Shown piece after piece: positions 46,751-55,851 of a stretch of 64,000 nucleotides of DNA. A program made the position numbers and the translations under genes. The notes under the pieces were generated by a model, which saw only the letters and a list, made by a program, of their open reading frames with translations, had not been told where the DNA came from and ran no database searches. Source of the stretch: Atlantibacter subterraneus. Its GTDB lineage: Bacteria; Pseudomonadota; Gammaproteobacteria; Enterobacterales; Enterobacteriaceae. The DNA is taken from assembly GCF_007570865.1 (NCBI RefSeq), contig NZ_VLPS01000005.1, positions 62,001-126,000 on the forward strand. Direction: 5' to 3'. How positions within the stretch are numbered: the stretch's first letter is position 1; each line of letters opens with the position of its first letter.

Positions 46751-47521
46751 TTACTGCGCGGTTTGCGAAGGGGTTGTTGTCGCAGGCTGCGACTGCGTGG
46801 TGCCCTGCCCCTGGCCAGGCTGGAGTTCAAACACCACATCCACCTGATCGTCAAACTGGATGGTCGGCTGCTCGTAGGTTTCCTGAGCCGAAACCGCTGG
46901 CGCGGCGTCCGCTTTCATCATGCGAACCATTGGGCTCGGCTGATAGTTGGAAACGTGATAACGCACGCTGTAGACCGGGCCGAGTTTGCCTTTGAAGCCT
47001 TCCGCAAGCTGCTGCGCCTGGTGGGTGGCATCGTCAATCGCCGCTTTACGCGCTTTATCTTTATACTGCTCCGGGTCGGCTACGGCTAACGAGACCGCGC
47101 GGATTTCGTTGAGGCCTGCTTTTAACGCCCCGTCAAGCAGGTTGTTAAGCTTGTCGAGCTGGCGCACGGTCACTTCAACGGTGCGGATCGCGCGATAGCC
47201 TTTAAGAATGCTTTTGCCGTTCTGGTAGTCGTAATCCGGCTGAGTGCGCAAGTTCGCCGAATTGATATCTTTTTTCTCTACCCCGTTTTCCTGCAGGAAA
47301 GTGAGGTATTGCGCAACGCGATCGTCAGCCTGCTTTTTGGCTGCGGCGGCGTCTTTAGCGGAAACATTCACTTCGATAGCGAGTGTCGCGATATCCGGCA
47401 CTGCATCGACGCTGGCCGTCCCTGACGTCACGATATGTGGTCCGTTCGGCAGTTCGTTTGCCTGCACGCCACCCGCGCCTAATCCAATCATTGCCGCCAG
47501 GGCCATCACTTTAAACTTCAC
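46751..47521 (-). CDS. yggE: YggE, periplasmic SIMPL-domain protein
   Basis: A 256-residue SIMPL/DUF541 protein with a signal peptide of about 21 residues ending AGGVQA. SGTASVDAVPDIATLAIEV is the family start and YHVSNYQPSPMVRMM lies near the C-terminus. In E. coli it reduces oxidative stress; the mechanism is unknown. The start is GTG 47521, six bases after GGAGGA, which places the signal peptide at the very N-terminus; ATG 47551 is rejected. A Q/T/P-rich tail of about 20 residues ends the protein and differs from E. coli. Confidence 0.9.
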   Translation of the reverse strand: MKFKVMALAAMIGLGAGGVQANELPNGPHIVTSGTASVDAVPDIATLAIEVNVSAKDAAAAKKQADDRVAQYLTFLQENGVEKKDINSANLRTQPDYDYQNGKSILKGYRAIRTVEVTVRQLDKLNNLLDGALKAGLNEIRAVSLAVADPEQYKDKARKAAIDDATHQAQQLAEGFKGKLGPVYSVRYHVSNYQPSPMVRMMKADAAPAVSAQETYEQPTIQFDDQVDVVFELQPGQGQGTTQSQPATTTPSQTAQ

Positions 47522-47621
47522 TGTTCTTCCTCCGTGTACGTTCCAGATCACACGCCCGGGAATAACACGAGCGCCACGTGCAAGCTTAGCCGCTGGCGGA
47601 CGAAAGTCTATAAGAGAAAGA

Positions 47622-48257
47622 TTAGTTAATCAGTTGTGACAGATGGTTAACGCCATCTTTCGCCAGTTGGCAAGCAATCACCCACATCACCAGCCCGACT
47701 ACGCCATTGATAATTCGCTGCGCTTTAGCCGTGCGCAGACGCGGCGCCAGCCAGGCGGCCAGCAGCGCGAGTCCGAAAAACCACAGGAACGACGCGCTGA
47801 CCGTGCCTAACGCAAAGGCGCGTTTTGGCCCTTCGGCCAGTTGGCTGCCTAAACTGCCCAACACCACAAAGGTATCGAGATAAACATGCGGATTTAGCCA
47901 GGTCACCGCTAATAGCGTACCGATAATACGCATTCGGCCCTGGCGCATCACTTCGGCGTTGGCCAGTTCGATATTGTGGCTCATGGCGGTGCGAAACGCG
48001 CCCCAGCCGTACCACAGCAAAAAACCAACGCCGCCCCAGGTGACCAGCGCCAGCAGCCAGGGGGACTGCATCAGGATCGCGCTGCCGCCAAAAATCCCCG
48101 CGCAAATCAGCGCTAAGTCGCTGATGGCGCACAGCAACGCAATCATTAAATGGTACTGGCGGCGAATGCCCTGGTTCATTACAAAGGCGTTTTGCGGGCC
48201 TAATGGAAGGATCATGGCCGCACCAAGAGCAAGCCCTTGAAAATAATAACTTATCAC
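47622..48257 (-). CDS. argO: ArgO, arginine exporter
   Basis: A 211-residue inner-membrane exporter of the LysE family with about six membrane segments, same length as E. coli ArgO (YggA). The motif [21 protein letters not shown] at the N-terminus and [19 protein letters not shown] are family hallmarks. The start is GTG 48257 preceded by AGGA; the frame from 48311 adds 18 atypical residues. It exports arginine and canavanine and is expected to be activated by ArgP encoded nearby. Confidence 0.94.
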   Translation of the reverse strand: MISYYFQGLALGAAMILPLGPQNAFVMNQGIRRQYHLMIALLCAISDLALICAGIFGGSAILMQSPWLLALVTWGGVGFLLWYGWGAFRTAMSHNIELANAEVMRQGRMRIIGTLLAVTWLNPHVYLDTFVVLGSLGSQLAEGPKRAFALGTVSASFLWFFGLALLAAWLAPRLRTAKAQRIINGVVGLVMWVIACQLAKDGVNHLSQLIN

Positions 48258-48370
48258 ACTGCTTTCCTGAAATTCACGAGAGGGATGGCAAGTGTAATGC
48301 GCCACGCTCATTAGCTCTAACGCAAAGTTTTAATCGCTAATAAGCATGGCTAATAGCTTCAGGCAAAAGA

Positions 48371-48391
48371 AAGCCAGCGAAACGCTGGCTT
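48371..48391 (-). terminator. mscS terminator
   Basis: On the minus strand AAGCCAGCG-TTT-CGCTGGCTT is followed by TCTTTTG, six bases after the mscS stop. This separates mscS from argO. Confidence 0.8.
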
Positions 48392-48396
48392 AGGGA

Positions 48397-49362
48397 TTAT
48401 TGCGCGTCGGTGGGTTTATCCAGTGACGTCGGTTTGATGTCCTGCGCCGTGGTCTCGGTGATGATAGACGGCTGCTTCGGCTGGGGCTTCTCTGCCCGCA
48501 CCTGTTCCTGCTTAGGCTGCGCCAGCTGTTTGACGTTCACATCCATCTGCGGATACGGGATGCTGATGCCCTCGGCGTCCAGCGCTTTTTTCGCGCGCTC
48601 AAGGATATCCCAGTAAACGTCCTGCAAATCGCTGCTTTTGCTCCAGGCACGCACCACAAAGTTGATGGAGGAAGCGCCCAGCTCGTTCATGCGCACCGTT
48701 CTTTCACGATCCGGCAGGATACGCTCATCGGACATCACGATATCGGTCAGGATCTCGCGGACGCGGTCAATATCCGCGTCGTAAGACACGCCGATCACCA
48801 GTTCGTTACGGCGCACCGGCTGGCGCGAAAAGTTGATGATGTTACCCGCGATAATTTTACCGTTCGGCACCACCACATACTTACCGTCGGCGGTAATCAG
48901 CGTGGTCGAGAAAATCTGCACGTGCTGTACGGTGCCCGCAATCCCGCCGAGATCGACATACTCCCCGGCGCGGAAAGGCCGGAAGGTGACCAACAGTACG
49001 CCTGCCGCCAGGTTCGACAGCGACCCCTGCAGCGCCAGGCCCACCGCTAAACCCGCCGCACCCAGCACGGCGATGACCGAGGCCGTTTGCACGCCCACGC
49101 GCCCCAGCGCGGCAATCAGGGTAAACGCGATAATGCCGTAGCGCACCAGTGCGGACAGGAAATCCGCCACGGTGGCATCGATATGACGCGCCAGCATCAG
49201 CTTGTTGACGGTATTGGAAATCGCGCGCGCCACAATCATCCCCACGATGATGATCGCGATGGCCGCAACGATATTGACTAAATAACTCAACAGCAGCGCC
49301 TGGTTGGTCACCAGCCAGTCACCAGCACCGTTGATGCTGTCGACAACGTTCAAATCTTCCAT
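48397..49362 (-). CDS. mscS: MscS, small-conductance mechanosensitive channel
   Basis: A 321-residue channel that opens on osmotic downshock. The pore helix TM3 is recognisable in [23 protein letters not shown] with its glycine/alanine pattern, and the cytoplasmic beta and alpha/beta domains follow E. coli MscS closely. E. coli MscS has 286 residues; this protein has an additional C-terminal tail of about 35 residues (after [10 protein letters not shown]), rich in Gln, Lys, Pro and Thr and probably disordered. The start MEDLNVVDS matches E. coli. Confidence 0.95.
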   Translation of the reverse strand: MEDLNVVDSINGAGDWLVTNQALLLSYLVNIVAAIAIIIVGMIVARAISNTVNKLMLARHIDATVADFLSALVRYGIIAFTLIAALGRVGVQTASVIAVLGAAGLAVGLALQGSLSNLAAGVLLVTFRPFRAGEYVDLGGIAGTVQHVQIFSTTLITADGKYVVVPNGKIIAGNIINFSRQPVRRNELVIGVSYDADIDRVREILTDIVMSDERILPDRERTVRMNELGASSINFVVRAWSKSSDLQDVYWDILERAKKALDAEGISIPYPQMDVNVKQLAQPKQEQVRAEKPQPKQPSIITETTAQDIKPTSLDKPTDAQ

Positions 49363-49512
49363 TTACGGTTCCTTTTGCTATCGCTAAATTTGGCTTTCAT
49401 TGCCCCGCTGGGCTTTGAATCATGGTTTATAAAGGGTAAACAAAAACGCTGGAGTGTGCCAAGTCGGTCACAGAAATGGGATGCTGTGGCGGGTAATACC
49501 GGGAAAATTAAC

Positions 49513-49537
49513 AAAAAACCCGCACAAGGCGGGTTTT
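49513..49537 (-). terminator. fbaA terminator
   Basis: On the minus strand AAACCCGC-CTTGT-GCGGGTTT ends in TTTTTT followed by G, about 25 bases past the fbaA stop. Confidence 0.88.
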
Positions 49538-49561
49538 ATATACGGGCGTTAGCGCAACAAA

Positions 49562-50638
49562 TTACAGAACGTCAACCGCGTTCAGTTCTTTGAAAGCCTG
49601 CTCCAGACGAGTGATCATAGAAGTCTGGGCAGAACGCAGCCATACGCGCGGATCGTAGTATTTCTTGTTCGGCTGATCTTCGCCTTTCGGGTTGCCCAGC
49701 TGACCTTGCAGATACGCCTCGTTAGCTTTGTAGTAGTTCAGAATACCTTCCCAGGTCGCCCATTGGGTATCGGTATCGATGTTCATTTTGATCACGCCAT
49801 AGCTGACGGAATCTTTGATTTCCTGAGCGGAAGAACCGGAACCGCCGTGGAACACGAAGTTCAGGCTGTTGTGCGGCAGGTTGTGTTTTTTGGACACATA
49901 TTCCTGAGAATCGCGCAGGATGGTCGGGGTCAGTTTGACGTTGCCCGGCTTGTAAACGCCGTGAACGTTACCGAAAGAAGCCGCAATGGTGAAGCGCGGG
50001 CTGATGGCGTTCAGTTTGGTGTACGCGTAATCCACGTCTTCCGGCTGGGTGTACAGTGCGGAAGCGTCCATGTGGCTGTTGTCCACGCCGTCTTCTTCAC
50101 CACCGGTGCAACCCAGTTCGATTTCCAGCGTCATGCCGATTTTGGACATGCGCTCCAGGTATTTAGAGCAGATTTCGATGTTCTCTTCCAGAGACTCTTC
50201 AGACAGGTCGATCATGTGAGAAGAGAACAGCGGTTTGCCGGTAGCGGCGAAGTGTTTTTCACCTGCATCCAGCAGACCGTCGATCCACGGCAGCAGTTTC
50301 TTCGCGCAGTGGTCGGTATGCAGGATCACCGGCACACCGTAGTGTTCAGCCATCTGATGTACGTGATGCGCGCCAGAGATCGCGCCAAGAATCGCAGCCT
50401 GCTGCCCTTCTGCTTTCAGGCCTTTGCCCGCGATAAACGCAGCGCCGCCGTTAGAGAACTGAACAATGACCGGAGCTTTAACTTTTGCAGCGGTTTCCAG
50501 CACTGCGTTGATGGAGTCGGTGCCTACACAGTTAACCGCTGGCAGAGCAAAGTTATTCTCTTTAGCCACCTGGAAGATTTTCTGTACGTCATCACCCGTG
50601 ACTACGCCCGGTTTTACGAAATCAAAAATTTTAGACAT
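49562..50638 (-). CDS. fbaA: FbaA, class II fructose-bisphosphate aldolase
   Basis: A 358-residue zinc aldolase of glycolysis. Zinc ligands and catalytic residues are in ILHTDHCAKK, ELGCTGGEEDG and NVHGVYKPGNV, with FHGGSGSS binding the phosphate. It lies 192 bases downstream of pgk on the same strand and forms the end of epd-pgk-fbaA; it very likely also has its own promoter in that gap. Confidence 0.97.
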   Translation of the reverse strand: MSKIFDFVKPGVVTGDDVQKIFQVAKENNFALPAVNCVGTDSINAVLETAAKVKAPVIVQFSNGGAAFIAGKGLKAEGQQAAILGAISGAHHVHQMAEHYGVPVILHTDHCAKKLLPWIDGLLDAGEKHFAATGKPLFSSHMIDLSEESLEENIEICSKYLERMSKIGMTLEIELGCTGGEEDGVDNSHMDASALYTQPEDVDYAYTKLNAISPRFTIAASFGNVHGVYKPGNVKLTPTILRDSQEYVSKKHNLPHNSLNFVFHGGSGSSAQEIKDSVSYGVIKMNIDTDTQWATWEGILNYYKANEAYLQGQLGNPKGEDQPNKKYYDPRVWLRSAQTSMITRLEQAFKELNAVDVL

Positions 50639-50803
50639 GTTTAGGTTGTCCTGTATCGTCGACCATCTTTTACCCGTTGTTTTTCGCGCCGCTGGCGTGA
50701 TGGCTAAACTGGCGCATCTGAAACCGAAGTTTCAAATCAGCGCATCGTTTTGCCGCCTTCCTGCGACCTGAAATCCATTGGGTAGAAAAGTTATTTGAAA
50801 ATC

Positions 50804-50821
50804 AGGCGGGTTTCCCCGCCT
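50804..50821 (-). terminator. Hairpin after pgk
   Basis: On the minus strand AGGCGGG-GAAA-CCCGCCT lies 9 bases after the pgk stop and is followed by GATTTTC. The T-tract is imperfect, so it may only partly stop transcription before fbaA. Confidence 0.6.
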
Positions 50822-50830
50822 GTTCAACGC

Positions 50831-51994
50831 TTACTTCTTAGCACGCTCTTCGAGCATAGCTACGGCTGGAAGCACTTTGCCTTCCACGAACTCAAGGAAT
50901 GCGCCGCCGCCAGTAGAGATGTAGGAAATTTTGTCAGAAATACCGAACAGATCGATAGCTGCCAGCGTATCACCGCCGCCAGCGATGGAGAACGCGTCGC
51001 TGTCTGCGATAGCGTTAGCTACGATTTCGGTACCTTTACGGAAGTTAGGGAATTCGAACACGCCAACCGGACCGTTCCACAGAATGGTTTTAGCGTTTTT
51101 CAGGATTTCCGCCAGTTTCTGCGCGGAAACGTCGCCAATATCCAGGATCTGCTCGTCGTCTTTCACGTCGGTAACAGATTTCAGGGTAGCGTCTGCGGTT
51201 TCAGAGAACTCGGTAGCCACGCGAACATCGGTCGGAACCGGGATATCGCAGGTGCTCAGCAGGCGTTTCGCTTCATCAACCAGATCGGCTTCGTACAGGG
51301 ATTTACCCACGTTGTGGCCCTGGGCAGCAACGAAGGTGTTAGCGATGCCGCCGCCGACGATCAGCTGATCGGCGATTTTAGACAGCGAGTCCAGTACGGT
51401 CAGTTTGGTAGACACTTTAGAACCGCCAACGATAGCCACCATCGGGCGAGCCGGCTCTTTCAGCGCTTTACCCAGCGCTTCCAGTTCGTCAGCCAGCAGT
51501 GGGCCAGCGCACGCTACGTCTGCAAATTTGCCCACGCCGTGGGTAGAGGCCTGCGCGCGGTGCGCAGTACCGAATGCGTCCATGACGAACACATCGCACA
51601 GCGCGGCGTATTTTTTCGCCAGGGTTTCGTCGTCTTTCTTCTCGCCTTTGTTAAAGCGAACGTTTTCCAGAACCACTAACTCGCCTTCAGCCACTTCTAC
51701 GCCGTCCAGGTAGTCTTTAGCCAGACGTACCGGGTTGGAGAGTTTGTCTTTCAGGTAGTTAACAACCGGCAGCAGAGAGAATTCTTCGTTGTATTCACCT
51801 TCGGTCGGGCGACCCAGGTGGGAGGTAACCATCACTTTAGCACCCTGTTTCAGGGCCAGTTCGATGGTCGGCAGCGATGCGCGGATACGGGCATCAGAAG
51901 TCACTTTACCTTCTTTAACCGGCACGTTCAGATCGGCACGGATCAGTACGCGTTTACCTGCCAGATCCAGATCGGTCATCTTAATTACAGACAT
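50831..51994 (-). CDS. pgk: Pgk, phosphoglycerate kinase
   Basis: A 387-residue glycolytic kinase with the E. coli length. The substrate loop [11 protein letters not shown], the hinge GGSKVSTKL, and the nucleotide-binding WNGPVGVFE and AGGGDTLAA segments are intact. It lies 49 bases after epd and upstream of fbaA in the usual order. Confidence 0.97.
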   Translation of the reverse strand: MSVIKMTDLDLAGKRVLIRADLNVPVKEGKVTSDARIRASLPTIELALKQGAKVMVTSHLGRPTEGEYNEEFSLLPVVNYLKDKLSNPVRLAKDYLDGVEVAEGELVVLENVRFNKGEKKDDETLAKKYAALCDVFVMDAFGTAHRAQASTHGVGKFADVACAGPLLADELEALGKALKEPARPMVAIVGGSKVSTKLTVLDSLSKIADQLIVGGGIANTFVAAQGHNVGKSLYEADLVDEAKRLLSTCDIPVPTDVRVATEFSETADATLKSVTDVKDDEQILDIGDVSAQKLAEILKNAKTILWNGPVGVFEFPNFRKGTEIVANAIADSDAFSIAGGGDTLAAIDLFGISDKISYISTGGGAFLEFVEGKVLPAVAMLEERAKK

Positions 51995-52043
51995 GGTGAA
52001 TCCTCTCGTTGATTCTTAAAGTTTTGCAGGCACAAATTGCGCC

Positions 52044-53063
52044 TTACCGGAAACCTTGAGCGGCCATCGCTAACGTCGTGTCGAGCATTCGGTTAGCAAA
52101 GCCCCATTCATTATCACACCAGACCAGGGTTTTGATCAGATGCGAACCGCTGACCCGCGTTTGAGTGCCATCGATAATGGCGCTGTGCGGATCGTGGTTA
52201 AAATCACTTGAGACCAACGGTAACTCCGTATAGTCAACTATACCACGAAATGTCTCTCGCGCCGCTTTTTGCAGCAACCCGTTGACTTCACAGGCTTTAA
52301 CCGCTTTGTTCACCGTCACGCTTAAATCGATAGCGGTGACGTTTATGGTCGGCACACGCACGGCAATGGCCTCAAAACGGTCGTTAAATTTGGGAAAAAT
52401 ACGCGTAATCCCCGCCGCCAGGCGCGTATCCACCGGAATAATCGACTGGCTGGCCGCCCGCGTACGACGTAAATCAGAATGCCAGGAATCGATAACTTGT
52501 TGATCGTTCATGGCCGAATGAATCGTCGTCACGGTTCCGGAATCAATATCAAAGGCTTCATCAAGCAGCTTGATCACCGGAATAATACAGTTGGTGGTGC
52601 ATGAAGCGTTGGAGACAATGCGATGCTCCGCCCGTAGCGCGTCATGATTGACGCCGTACACCACTGTAGCATCTAAATCATTGCCGCCGGGGTGGGAGAA
52701 AAGTACCTTTTTCGCCCCCGCCGCCAGATGGGCTTCGCCATCAGCGCGCGATCCGTACACCCCGGTACAATCCAGCACCACATCAATACCCAGCTCACGC
52801 CAGGGCAAATTCTCAATGTCACCTTGATGAAGAAGCCGGATGACGTCATCACCAATCCAGAGTTGTTCACATTCCTGGCGAACATCCCAGGAAAAGCGTC
52901 CGTGCGTGGTGTCGTACTTTAACAAGTGCGCCATGCCCTGGGCATCGGCCAACTCGTTGATCGCCACCAGTGTGATTTCCGCACGACGCCCGGATTCGTA
53001 TAACGCGCGAACCACGTTGCGCCCAATGCGCCCGAACCCGTTTACCGCAATGCGTAGTGTCAT
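52044..53063 (-). CDS. epd: Epd, D-erythrose-4-phosphate dehydrogenase
   Basis: A 339-residue GAPDH-family enzyme that oxidises erythrose 4-phosphate to 4-phosphoerythronate for pyridoxal phosphate synthesis. The Rossmann start [18 protein letters not shown] and the active-site cysteine in NASCTTNC are present, with the length of E. coli Epd. ATG 53063 follows AGGGGA; the frame from 53147 is rejected. Cra-like and CRP-like sites upstream agree with the known control of the E. coli epd-pgk operon. Confidence 0.96.
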   Translation of the reverse strand: MTLRIAVNGFGRIGRNVVRALYESGRRAEITLVAINELADAQGMAHLLKYDTTHGRFSWDVRQECEQLWIGDDVIRLLHQGDIENLPWRELGIDVVLDCTGVYGSRADGEAHLAAGAKKVLFSHPGGNDLDATVVYGVNHDALRAEHRIVSNASCTTNCIIPVIKLLDEAFDIDSGTVTTIHSAMNDQQVIDSWHSDLRRTRAASQSIIPVDTRLAAGITRIFPKFNDRFEAIAVRVPTINVTAIDLSVTVNKAVKACEVNGLLQKAARETFRGIVDYTELPLVSSDFNHDPHSAIIDGTQTRVSGSHLIKTLVWCDNEWGFANRMLDTTLAMAAQGFR

Positions 53064-53186
53064 AGATCCCCTGCAAGACATTCCAGGTGAAAGAAGTGGC
53101 TGACAGGGTAATGCAGCGACGTCACCAGGGGAATGCTTGCCGACCATAAACCTAAGCTAATCGTTTATTTGTCGAGCGAAATACAA

Positions 53187-53202
53187 ACTGAAACGCTTCA
53201 GC
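53187..53202 (-). promoter_or_regulatory. Cra (FruR)-like site upstream of epd
   Basis: The core CTGAAGCGTTTCAG on the minus strand (53201 down to 53188) is close to the Cra palindrome TGAAACGTTTCA. It lies about 130 bases before the epd start. Cra control of epd-pgk is known in E. coli. Confidence 0.6.
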
Positions 53203-53259
53203 TAGGATAAGCGAAACGCGGAATAAAAGATATTCATCAGGCGTGAACAAAAACTGATA

Positions 53260-53275
53260 TCTGATCCACATCACA
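53260..53275. promoter_or_regulatory. CRP-like site upstream of epd
   Basis: TCTGA-TCCACA-TCACA matches the CRP core TGTGA-N6-TCACA at nine of ten positions, about 200 bases from the epd start codon. CRP control of the epd promoter is known in E. coli. Confidence 0.55.
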
Positions 53276-53365
53276 CTTTCCTGCAAATCTGACCGGCAAA
53301 TTATTCCAATAGCAGAATTATCGCCAGGCTTTGCCGAATTCCTTATTTGCACTGCATCCCGTTTC

Positions 53366-53379
53366 CTGATTTATATCAG
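53366..53379 (+). promoter_or_regulatory. FNR-like site of the ECF operon promoter
   Basis: CTGAT-TTAT-ATCAG is a perfect inverted repeat that agrees with the FNR consensus TTGAT-N4-ATCAA at eight of ten positions. Its centre is 29.5 bases before a good -10 hexamer TATTAT (53402-53407), which puts it at -41.5, the class II activation position. Confidence 0.5.
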
Positions 53380-53417
53380 CAATTCGTTTCTTGCGTCCCT
53401 ATATTATCAGCCTCACG

Positions 53418-53430
53418 TCCGAGTCTCGGA
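53418..53430 (+). promoter_or_regulatory. Hairpin covering the ribosome-binding site of the PPC gene
   Basis: TCCGAG-T-CTCGGA is a perfect 13-base palindrome whose right arm contains the GGAG Shine-Dalgarno sequence, about 12 bases before the start codon at 53444. With so short a loop the folded stem would be four or five pairs. Confidence 0.35.
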
Positions 53431-53443
53431 GTAACCCTAACCC

Positions 53444-53881
53444 ATGTCAAAAACAACTCTTTCATCTTTACCCGCCTCCGGGGCGCGTTTTTACGCGTTA
53501 CGCCTGCTGCCCGGCGACGAGGTGCTAAGCCAGTTACGCACCTTTATCCAACAACACCAACTCTCCGCCGCCTGGATTGCTGGCTGCACCGGCAGCATGA
53601 CCGATGTTGCGCTGCGCTATGCGGGCCGCGACGAAACCACGCTGCTGCGCGGCACCTGGGAGGTTATCTCGCTTAGCGGGACGCTGGAACTCACCGGCGA
53701 GCATTTACATCTCTCCATTTCCGATCCACAGGGTGCCATGCTCGGCGGCCATATGATGCCCGGCTGCACGGTTCGCACCACGCTGGAAATCATTATTGGC
53801 GAGCTAACGGCACTTACCTTTAGCCGCCAGCCCTGCGAAGTCTCCGGTTACGAAGAACTGGTCGTTAATCCCCGTTACTAA
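53444..53881 (+). CDS. PPC/DUF296-domain protein
   Basis: A 145-residue single-domain protein of the PPC (plant and prokaryote conserved, DUF296) family, seen by the stretch FYALRLLPGDEVLSQLR near the N-terminus, the segment AAWIAGCTGSMTDVALRY, and the family hallmark GGHMMPGCTV near residue 105. Bacterial members are trimeric and have been called DNA-binding, but their biochemical role is not established. It is the first gene of a five-gene operon with an ECF transporter, 19 bases before the S-component gene, so it may act on or sense the transported compound. That is inference. Confidence 0.82.
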   Translation: MSKTTLSSLPASGARFYALRLLPGDEVLSQLRTFIQQHQLSAAWIAGCTGSMTDVALRYAGRDETTLLRGTWEVISLSGTLELTGEHLHLSISDPQGAMLGGHMMPGCTVRTTLEIIIGELTALTFSRQPCEVSGYEELVVNPRY

Positions 53882-53900
53882 TCTGACAAGAGGTCATTTT

Positions 53901-54479
53901 ATGGCTCAGCGCCAATTTTCCAGCCAGACTCTGGCTCTTATCGTTATCGCTATCGCGATTAACATGATCGGCGGGCAATTAATCAGCATGCTGAAGCTGC
54001 CTATTTTCCTCGACTCCATCGGCACCCTGATCAGCGCCGTGCTGCTTGGGCCGTTAATCGGCATGCTGACCGGGCTTATCACAAACCTGATTTGGGGACT
54101 GCTCACCGACCCGATTGCCGCCGCCTTCGCGCCAGTCGCGATGGTGATTGGCCTGGTGGCCGGCTGGCTGGCGAAAGCAGGCTGGTTCCGCACCTTGCCA
54201 AAAGTGATCGTCAGCGGCGTGATCATTACCCTCGCCGTAACCGTGGTGGCGGTGCCGCTGCGTACCGCGCTGTTTGCAGGCGTGACCGGCAGCGGCGCTG
54301 ACCTGTTCGTCGCCTGGATGCACTCTATGGGGCAGAATCTGGTCGAATCCGTTGCAGTCACGGTACTGGGCGCAAACCTGGTGGATAAAATCCTGACGGC
54401 GGTGATTGTCTGGATCCTGCTGCGCCAGCTTCCTCTGCGCACCACCCGCCACTTCCCCACCATGTCGGCTGTGCGGTAA
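53901..54479 (+). CDS. ECF transporter S component, substrate unknown
   Basis: A 192-residue hydrophobic protein with about six membrane segments, characteristic of the substrate-binding S component of energy-coupling factor transporters. The LDSIGTLISAVLLGPLIGML segment and NLIWGLLTDP resemble the RibU-like group, but this does not fix the substrate; riboflavin, another vitamin precursor or a metal chelate are all possible. The cytoplasmic side would contact EcfT encoded next. It starts 19 bases after the PPC gene and overlaps the next start as TAATG. Confidence 0.85.
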   Translation: MAQRQFSSQTLALIVIAIAINMIGGQLISMLKLPIFLDSIGTLISAVLLGPLIGMLTGLITNLIWGLLTDPIAAAFAPVAMVIGLVAGWLAKAGWFRTLPKVIVSGVIITLAVTVVAVPLRTALFAGVTGSGADLFVAWMHSMGQNLVESVAVTVLGANLVDKILTAVIVWILLRQLPLRTTRHFPTMSAVR

Positions 54480-55186
54480 TGCACCCGTTTACTTCGTTAA
54501 CGCTGTGGGCGTGGGCGGCTTGCGCCACGCTGCTGCTTCCCCCTGGCCTGATTCTGGCGATTTACAGCGCCACGGCGTTTCTGTTACTCCTGCTGTTCAG
54601 GGCGACCCGCCCCAGAGCGCGTTATGTCGCCTGGCTGATGTTTTCGCTGGGTGCGGGTTTGTGGCTGGTACATGGCGGCTGGCTTACCGAGTGGATCAGC
54701 GGCCAGCCGCGCGATCCGCAGCGCTGGGCGCACGCGATAACGCTGTGGCTGCGCATTCTGGCGATTGTCTCTACGTCGCAGCTGTGGATGGGTTTTGTTC
54801 CGGCGCGCCAGTTTACCCGCGCCCTGTTCGCCAGCCGTCTGCCGCCGGGTATTGCCTACGTGTTTGCCGGGCCGCTGCTGGTGGTGGAACAACTTAAGCG
54901 CCAGCTCACCAGCATTAACGAGGCGCAACGCGCGCGCGGCGTGCCGCTGGATGGCCGCTGGCACCAGCGCCTGCGCGCTATCCCCGCGCTGATCGTGCCG
55001 TTGACCCACAATGCATTAAACGATTTGGCGGTCCGCGGCGCGGCGCTGGACATGCGCGGTTTCCGTCTGCACTCGCGGCGCACCACGCTTTGGGCACCTG
55101 CGGATAGCGCCCTGCAACGCGTTGCGCGCTACGGACTGATTGCGTTGATGTTTGCGCAAACGGGGGCCTGGCTATGGTTACGCTAG
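54479..55186 (+). CDS. EcfT, transmembrane coupling subunit of the ECF transporter
   Basis: A 235-residue T component (CbiQ/EcfT family) with about four or five membrane helices in its first half and near the C-terminus. The two coupling-helix arginine motifs are visible as AQRARGVPLDG (near residue 161) and DLAVRGAALDMRG (near 190); these dock into the two ATPases. The gene overlaps the S-component stop by one base and the next ATPase start by 13 bases, so the components are translated together. Confidence 0.85.
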   Translation: MHPFTSLTLWAWAACATLLLPPGLILAIYSATAFLLLLLFRATRPRARYVAWLMFSLGAGLWLVHGGWLTEWISGQPRDPQRWAHAITLWLRILAIVSTSQLWMGFVPARQFTRALFASRLPPGIAYVFAGPLLVVEQLKRQLTSINEAQRARGVPLDGRWHQRLRAIPALIVPLTHNALNDLAVRGAALDMRGFRLHSRRTTLWAPADSALQRVARYGLIALMFAQTGAWLWLR

Positions 55187-55851
55187 ACGATTTTTGCTAT
55201 CGCCCGCGCCACGCCACGCAACGCTCGGGCAGGCTCAATTTCCATTATTCCCTGCCGGGAATGGTGGCGATATTCGGCGGCAACGGCAGCGGCAAAAGCA
55301 CCCTTGCGCAGCTGCTGGCCGGGTGGTATCCCGATTTTCTGCCTGGAGAAATCAGCGGCAAAGGCCAGTTGCTCGGCCAGCCGATCGGTCTGAACTCGCT
55401 CGTCGAGCAGTCGCAGACCATTCAACTGGTGCAACAGGCTCCTGCCCTGCAACTTTCCGGCTGTACCTTTAGCGTGGAAGAGGAAGTGGCGTTCGGCCCG
55501 GAAAACCTTTGTCTGAGCGAACACGCGATCCTGCAACGCGTCGATGAGGCATTAACGCTTACCGATTGCCAGGGATTGCGCCATCGGCACCCGGCGACGC
55601 TGTCCGGGGGTGAATCCCAGCGGGTGGTGATCGCCAGCGCGCTGGCGATGCAGCCTCGCGTGTTACTGCTTGATGAAGCATTCAGCCGCTTAACGCCGCA
55701 GGCAACCCGGCGGCTGTTGACGGTGCTTGCAGCATGGGCGCAGCAACGCCAGGCGCTGATTGTGCTGTTTGAACGCAACCCCCAGCCGGTTATCGACTAC
55801 TGCCAGGCGGCATGGCAACTGAAGGCAGGAGAGCTCACGCCGCTATGTTGA
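55174..55851 (+). CDS. ECF transporter ATPase, first subunit (EcfA-like)
   Basis: A 225-residue ABC ATPase. Walker A is GGNGSGKST (about residues 35-43), the Q-loop is in LVQQAP, the signature is LSGGE, and Walker B is VLLLDEA. The D-loop reads SRLT rather than SxLD, and where the switch histidine should stand the sequence reads LIVLFERN, so the H-loop histidine is replaced. It pairs with the following ATPase, which shows the opposite pattern. It overlaps ecfT by 13 bases and the next gene by 7 bases. Confidence 0.87.
   Translation: MVTLDDFCYRPRHATQRSGRLNFHYSLPGMVAIFGGNGSGKSTLAQLLAGWYPDFLPGEISGKGQLLGQPIGLNSLVEQSQTIQLVQQAPALQLSGCTFSVEEEVAFGPENLCLSEHAILQRVDEALTLTDCQGLRHRHPATLSGGESQRVVIASALAMQPRVLLLDEAFSRLTPQATRRLLTVLAAWAQQRQALIVLFERNPQPVIDYCQAAWQLKAGELTPLC

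Larger units (their letters stand above)
53064..53443. other. Divergent control region between epd and the ECF operon
   Basis: This 380-base region has no credible gene. It holds Cra-like and CRP-like sites on the epd side, and an FNR-like site, a -10 element and a hairpin covering the ribosome-binding site on the ECF-operon side. These are listed separately. I looked for a vitamin riboswitch (TPP, FMN, cobalamin type) and saw none. Confidence 0.6.

Noticed and set aside
53300-53443. Possible vitamin riboswitch in the leader of the ECF operon
   Set aside because: No TPP, FMN, cobalamin or preQ1 core motifs are visible, and the leader after the predicted start near 53414 is only about 30 bases long.
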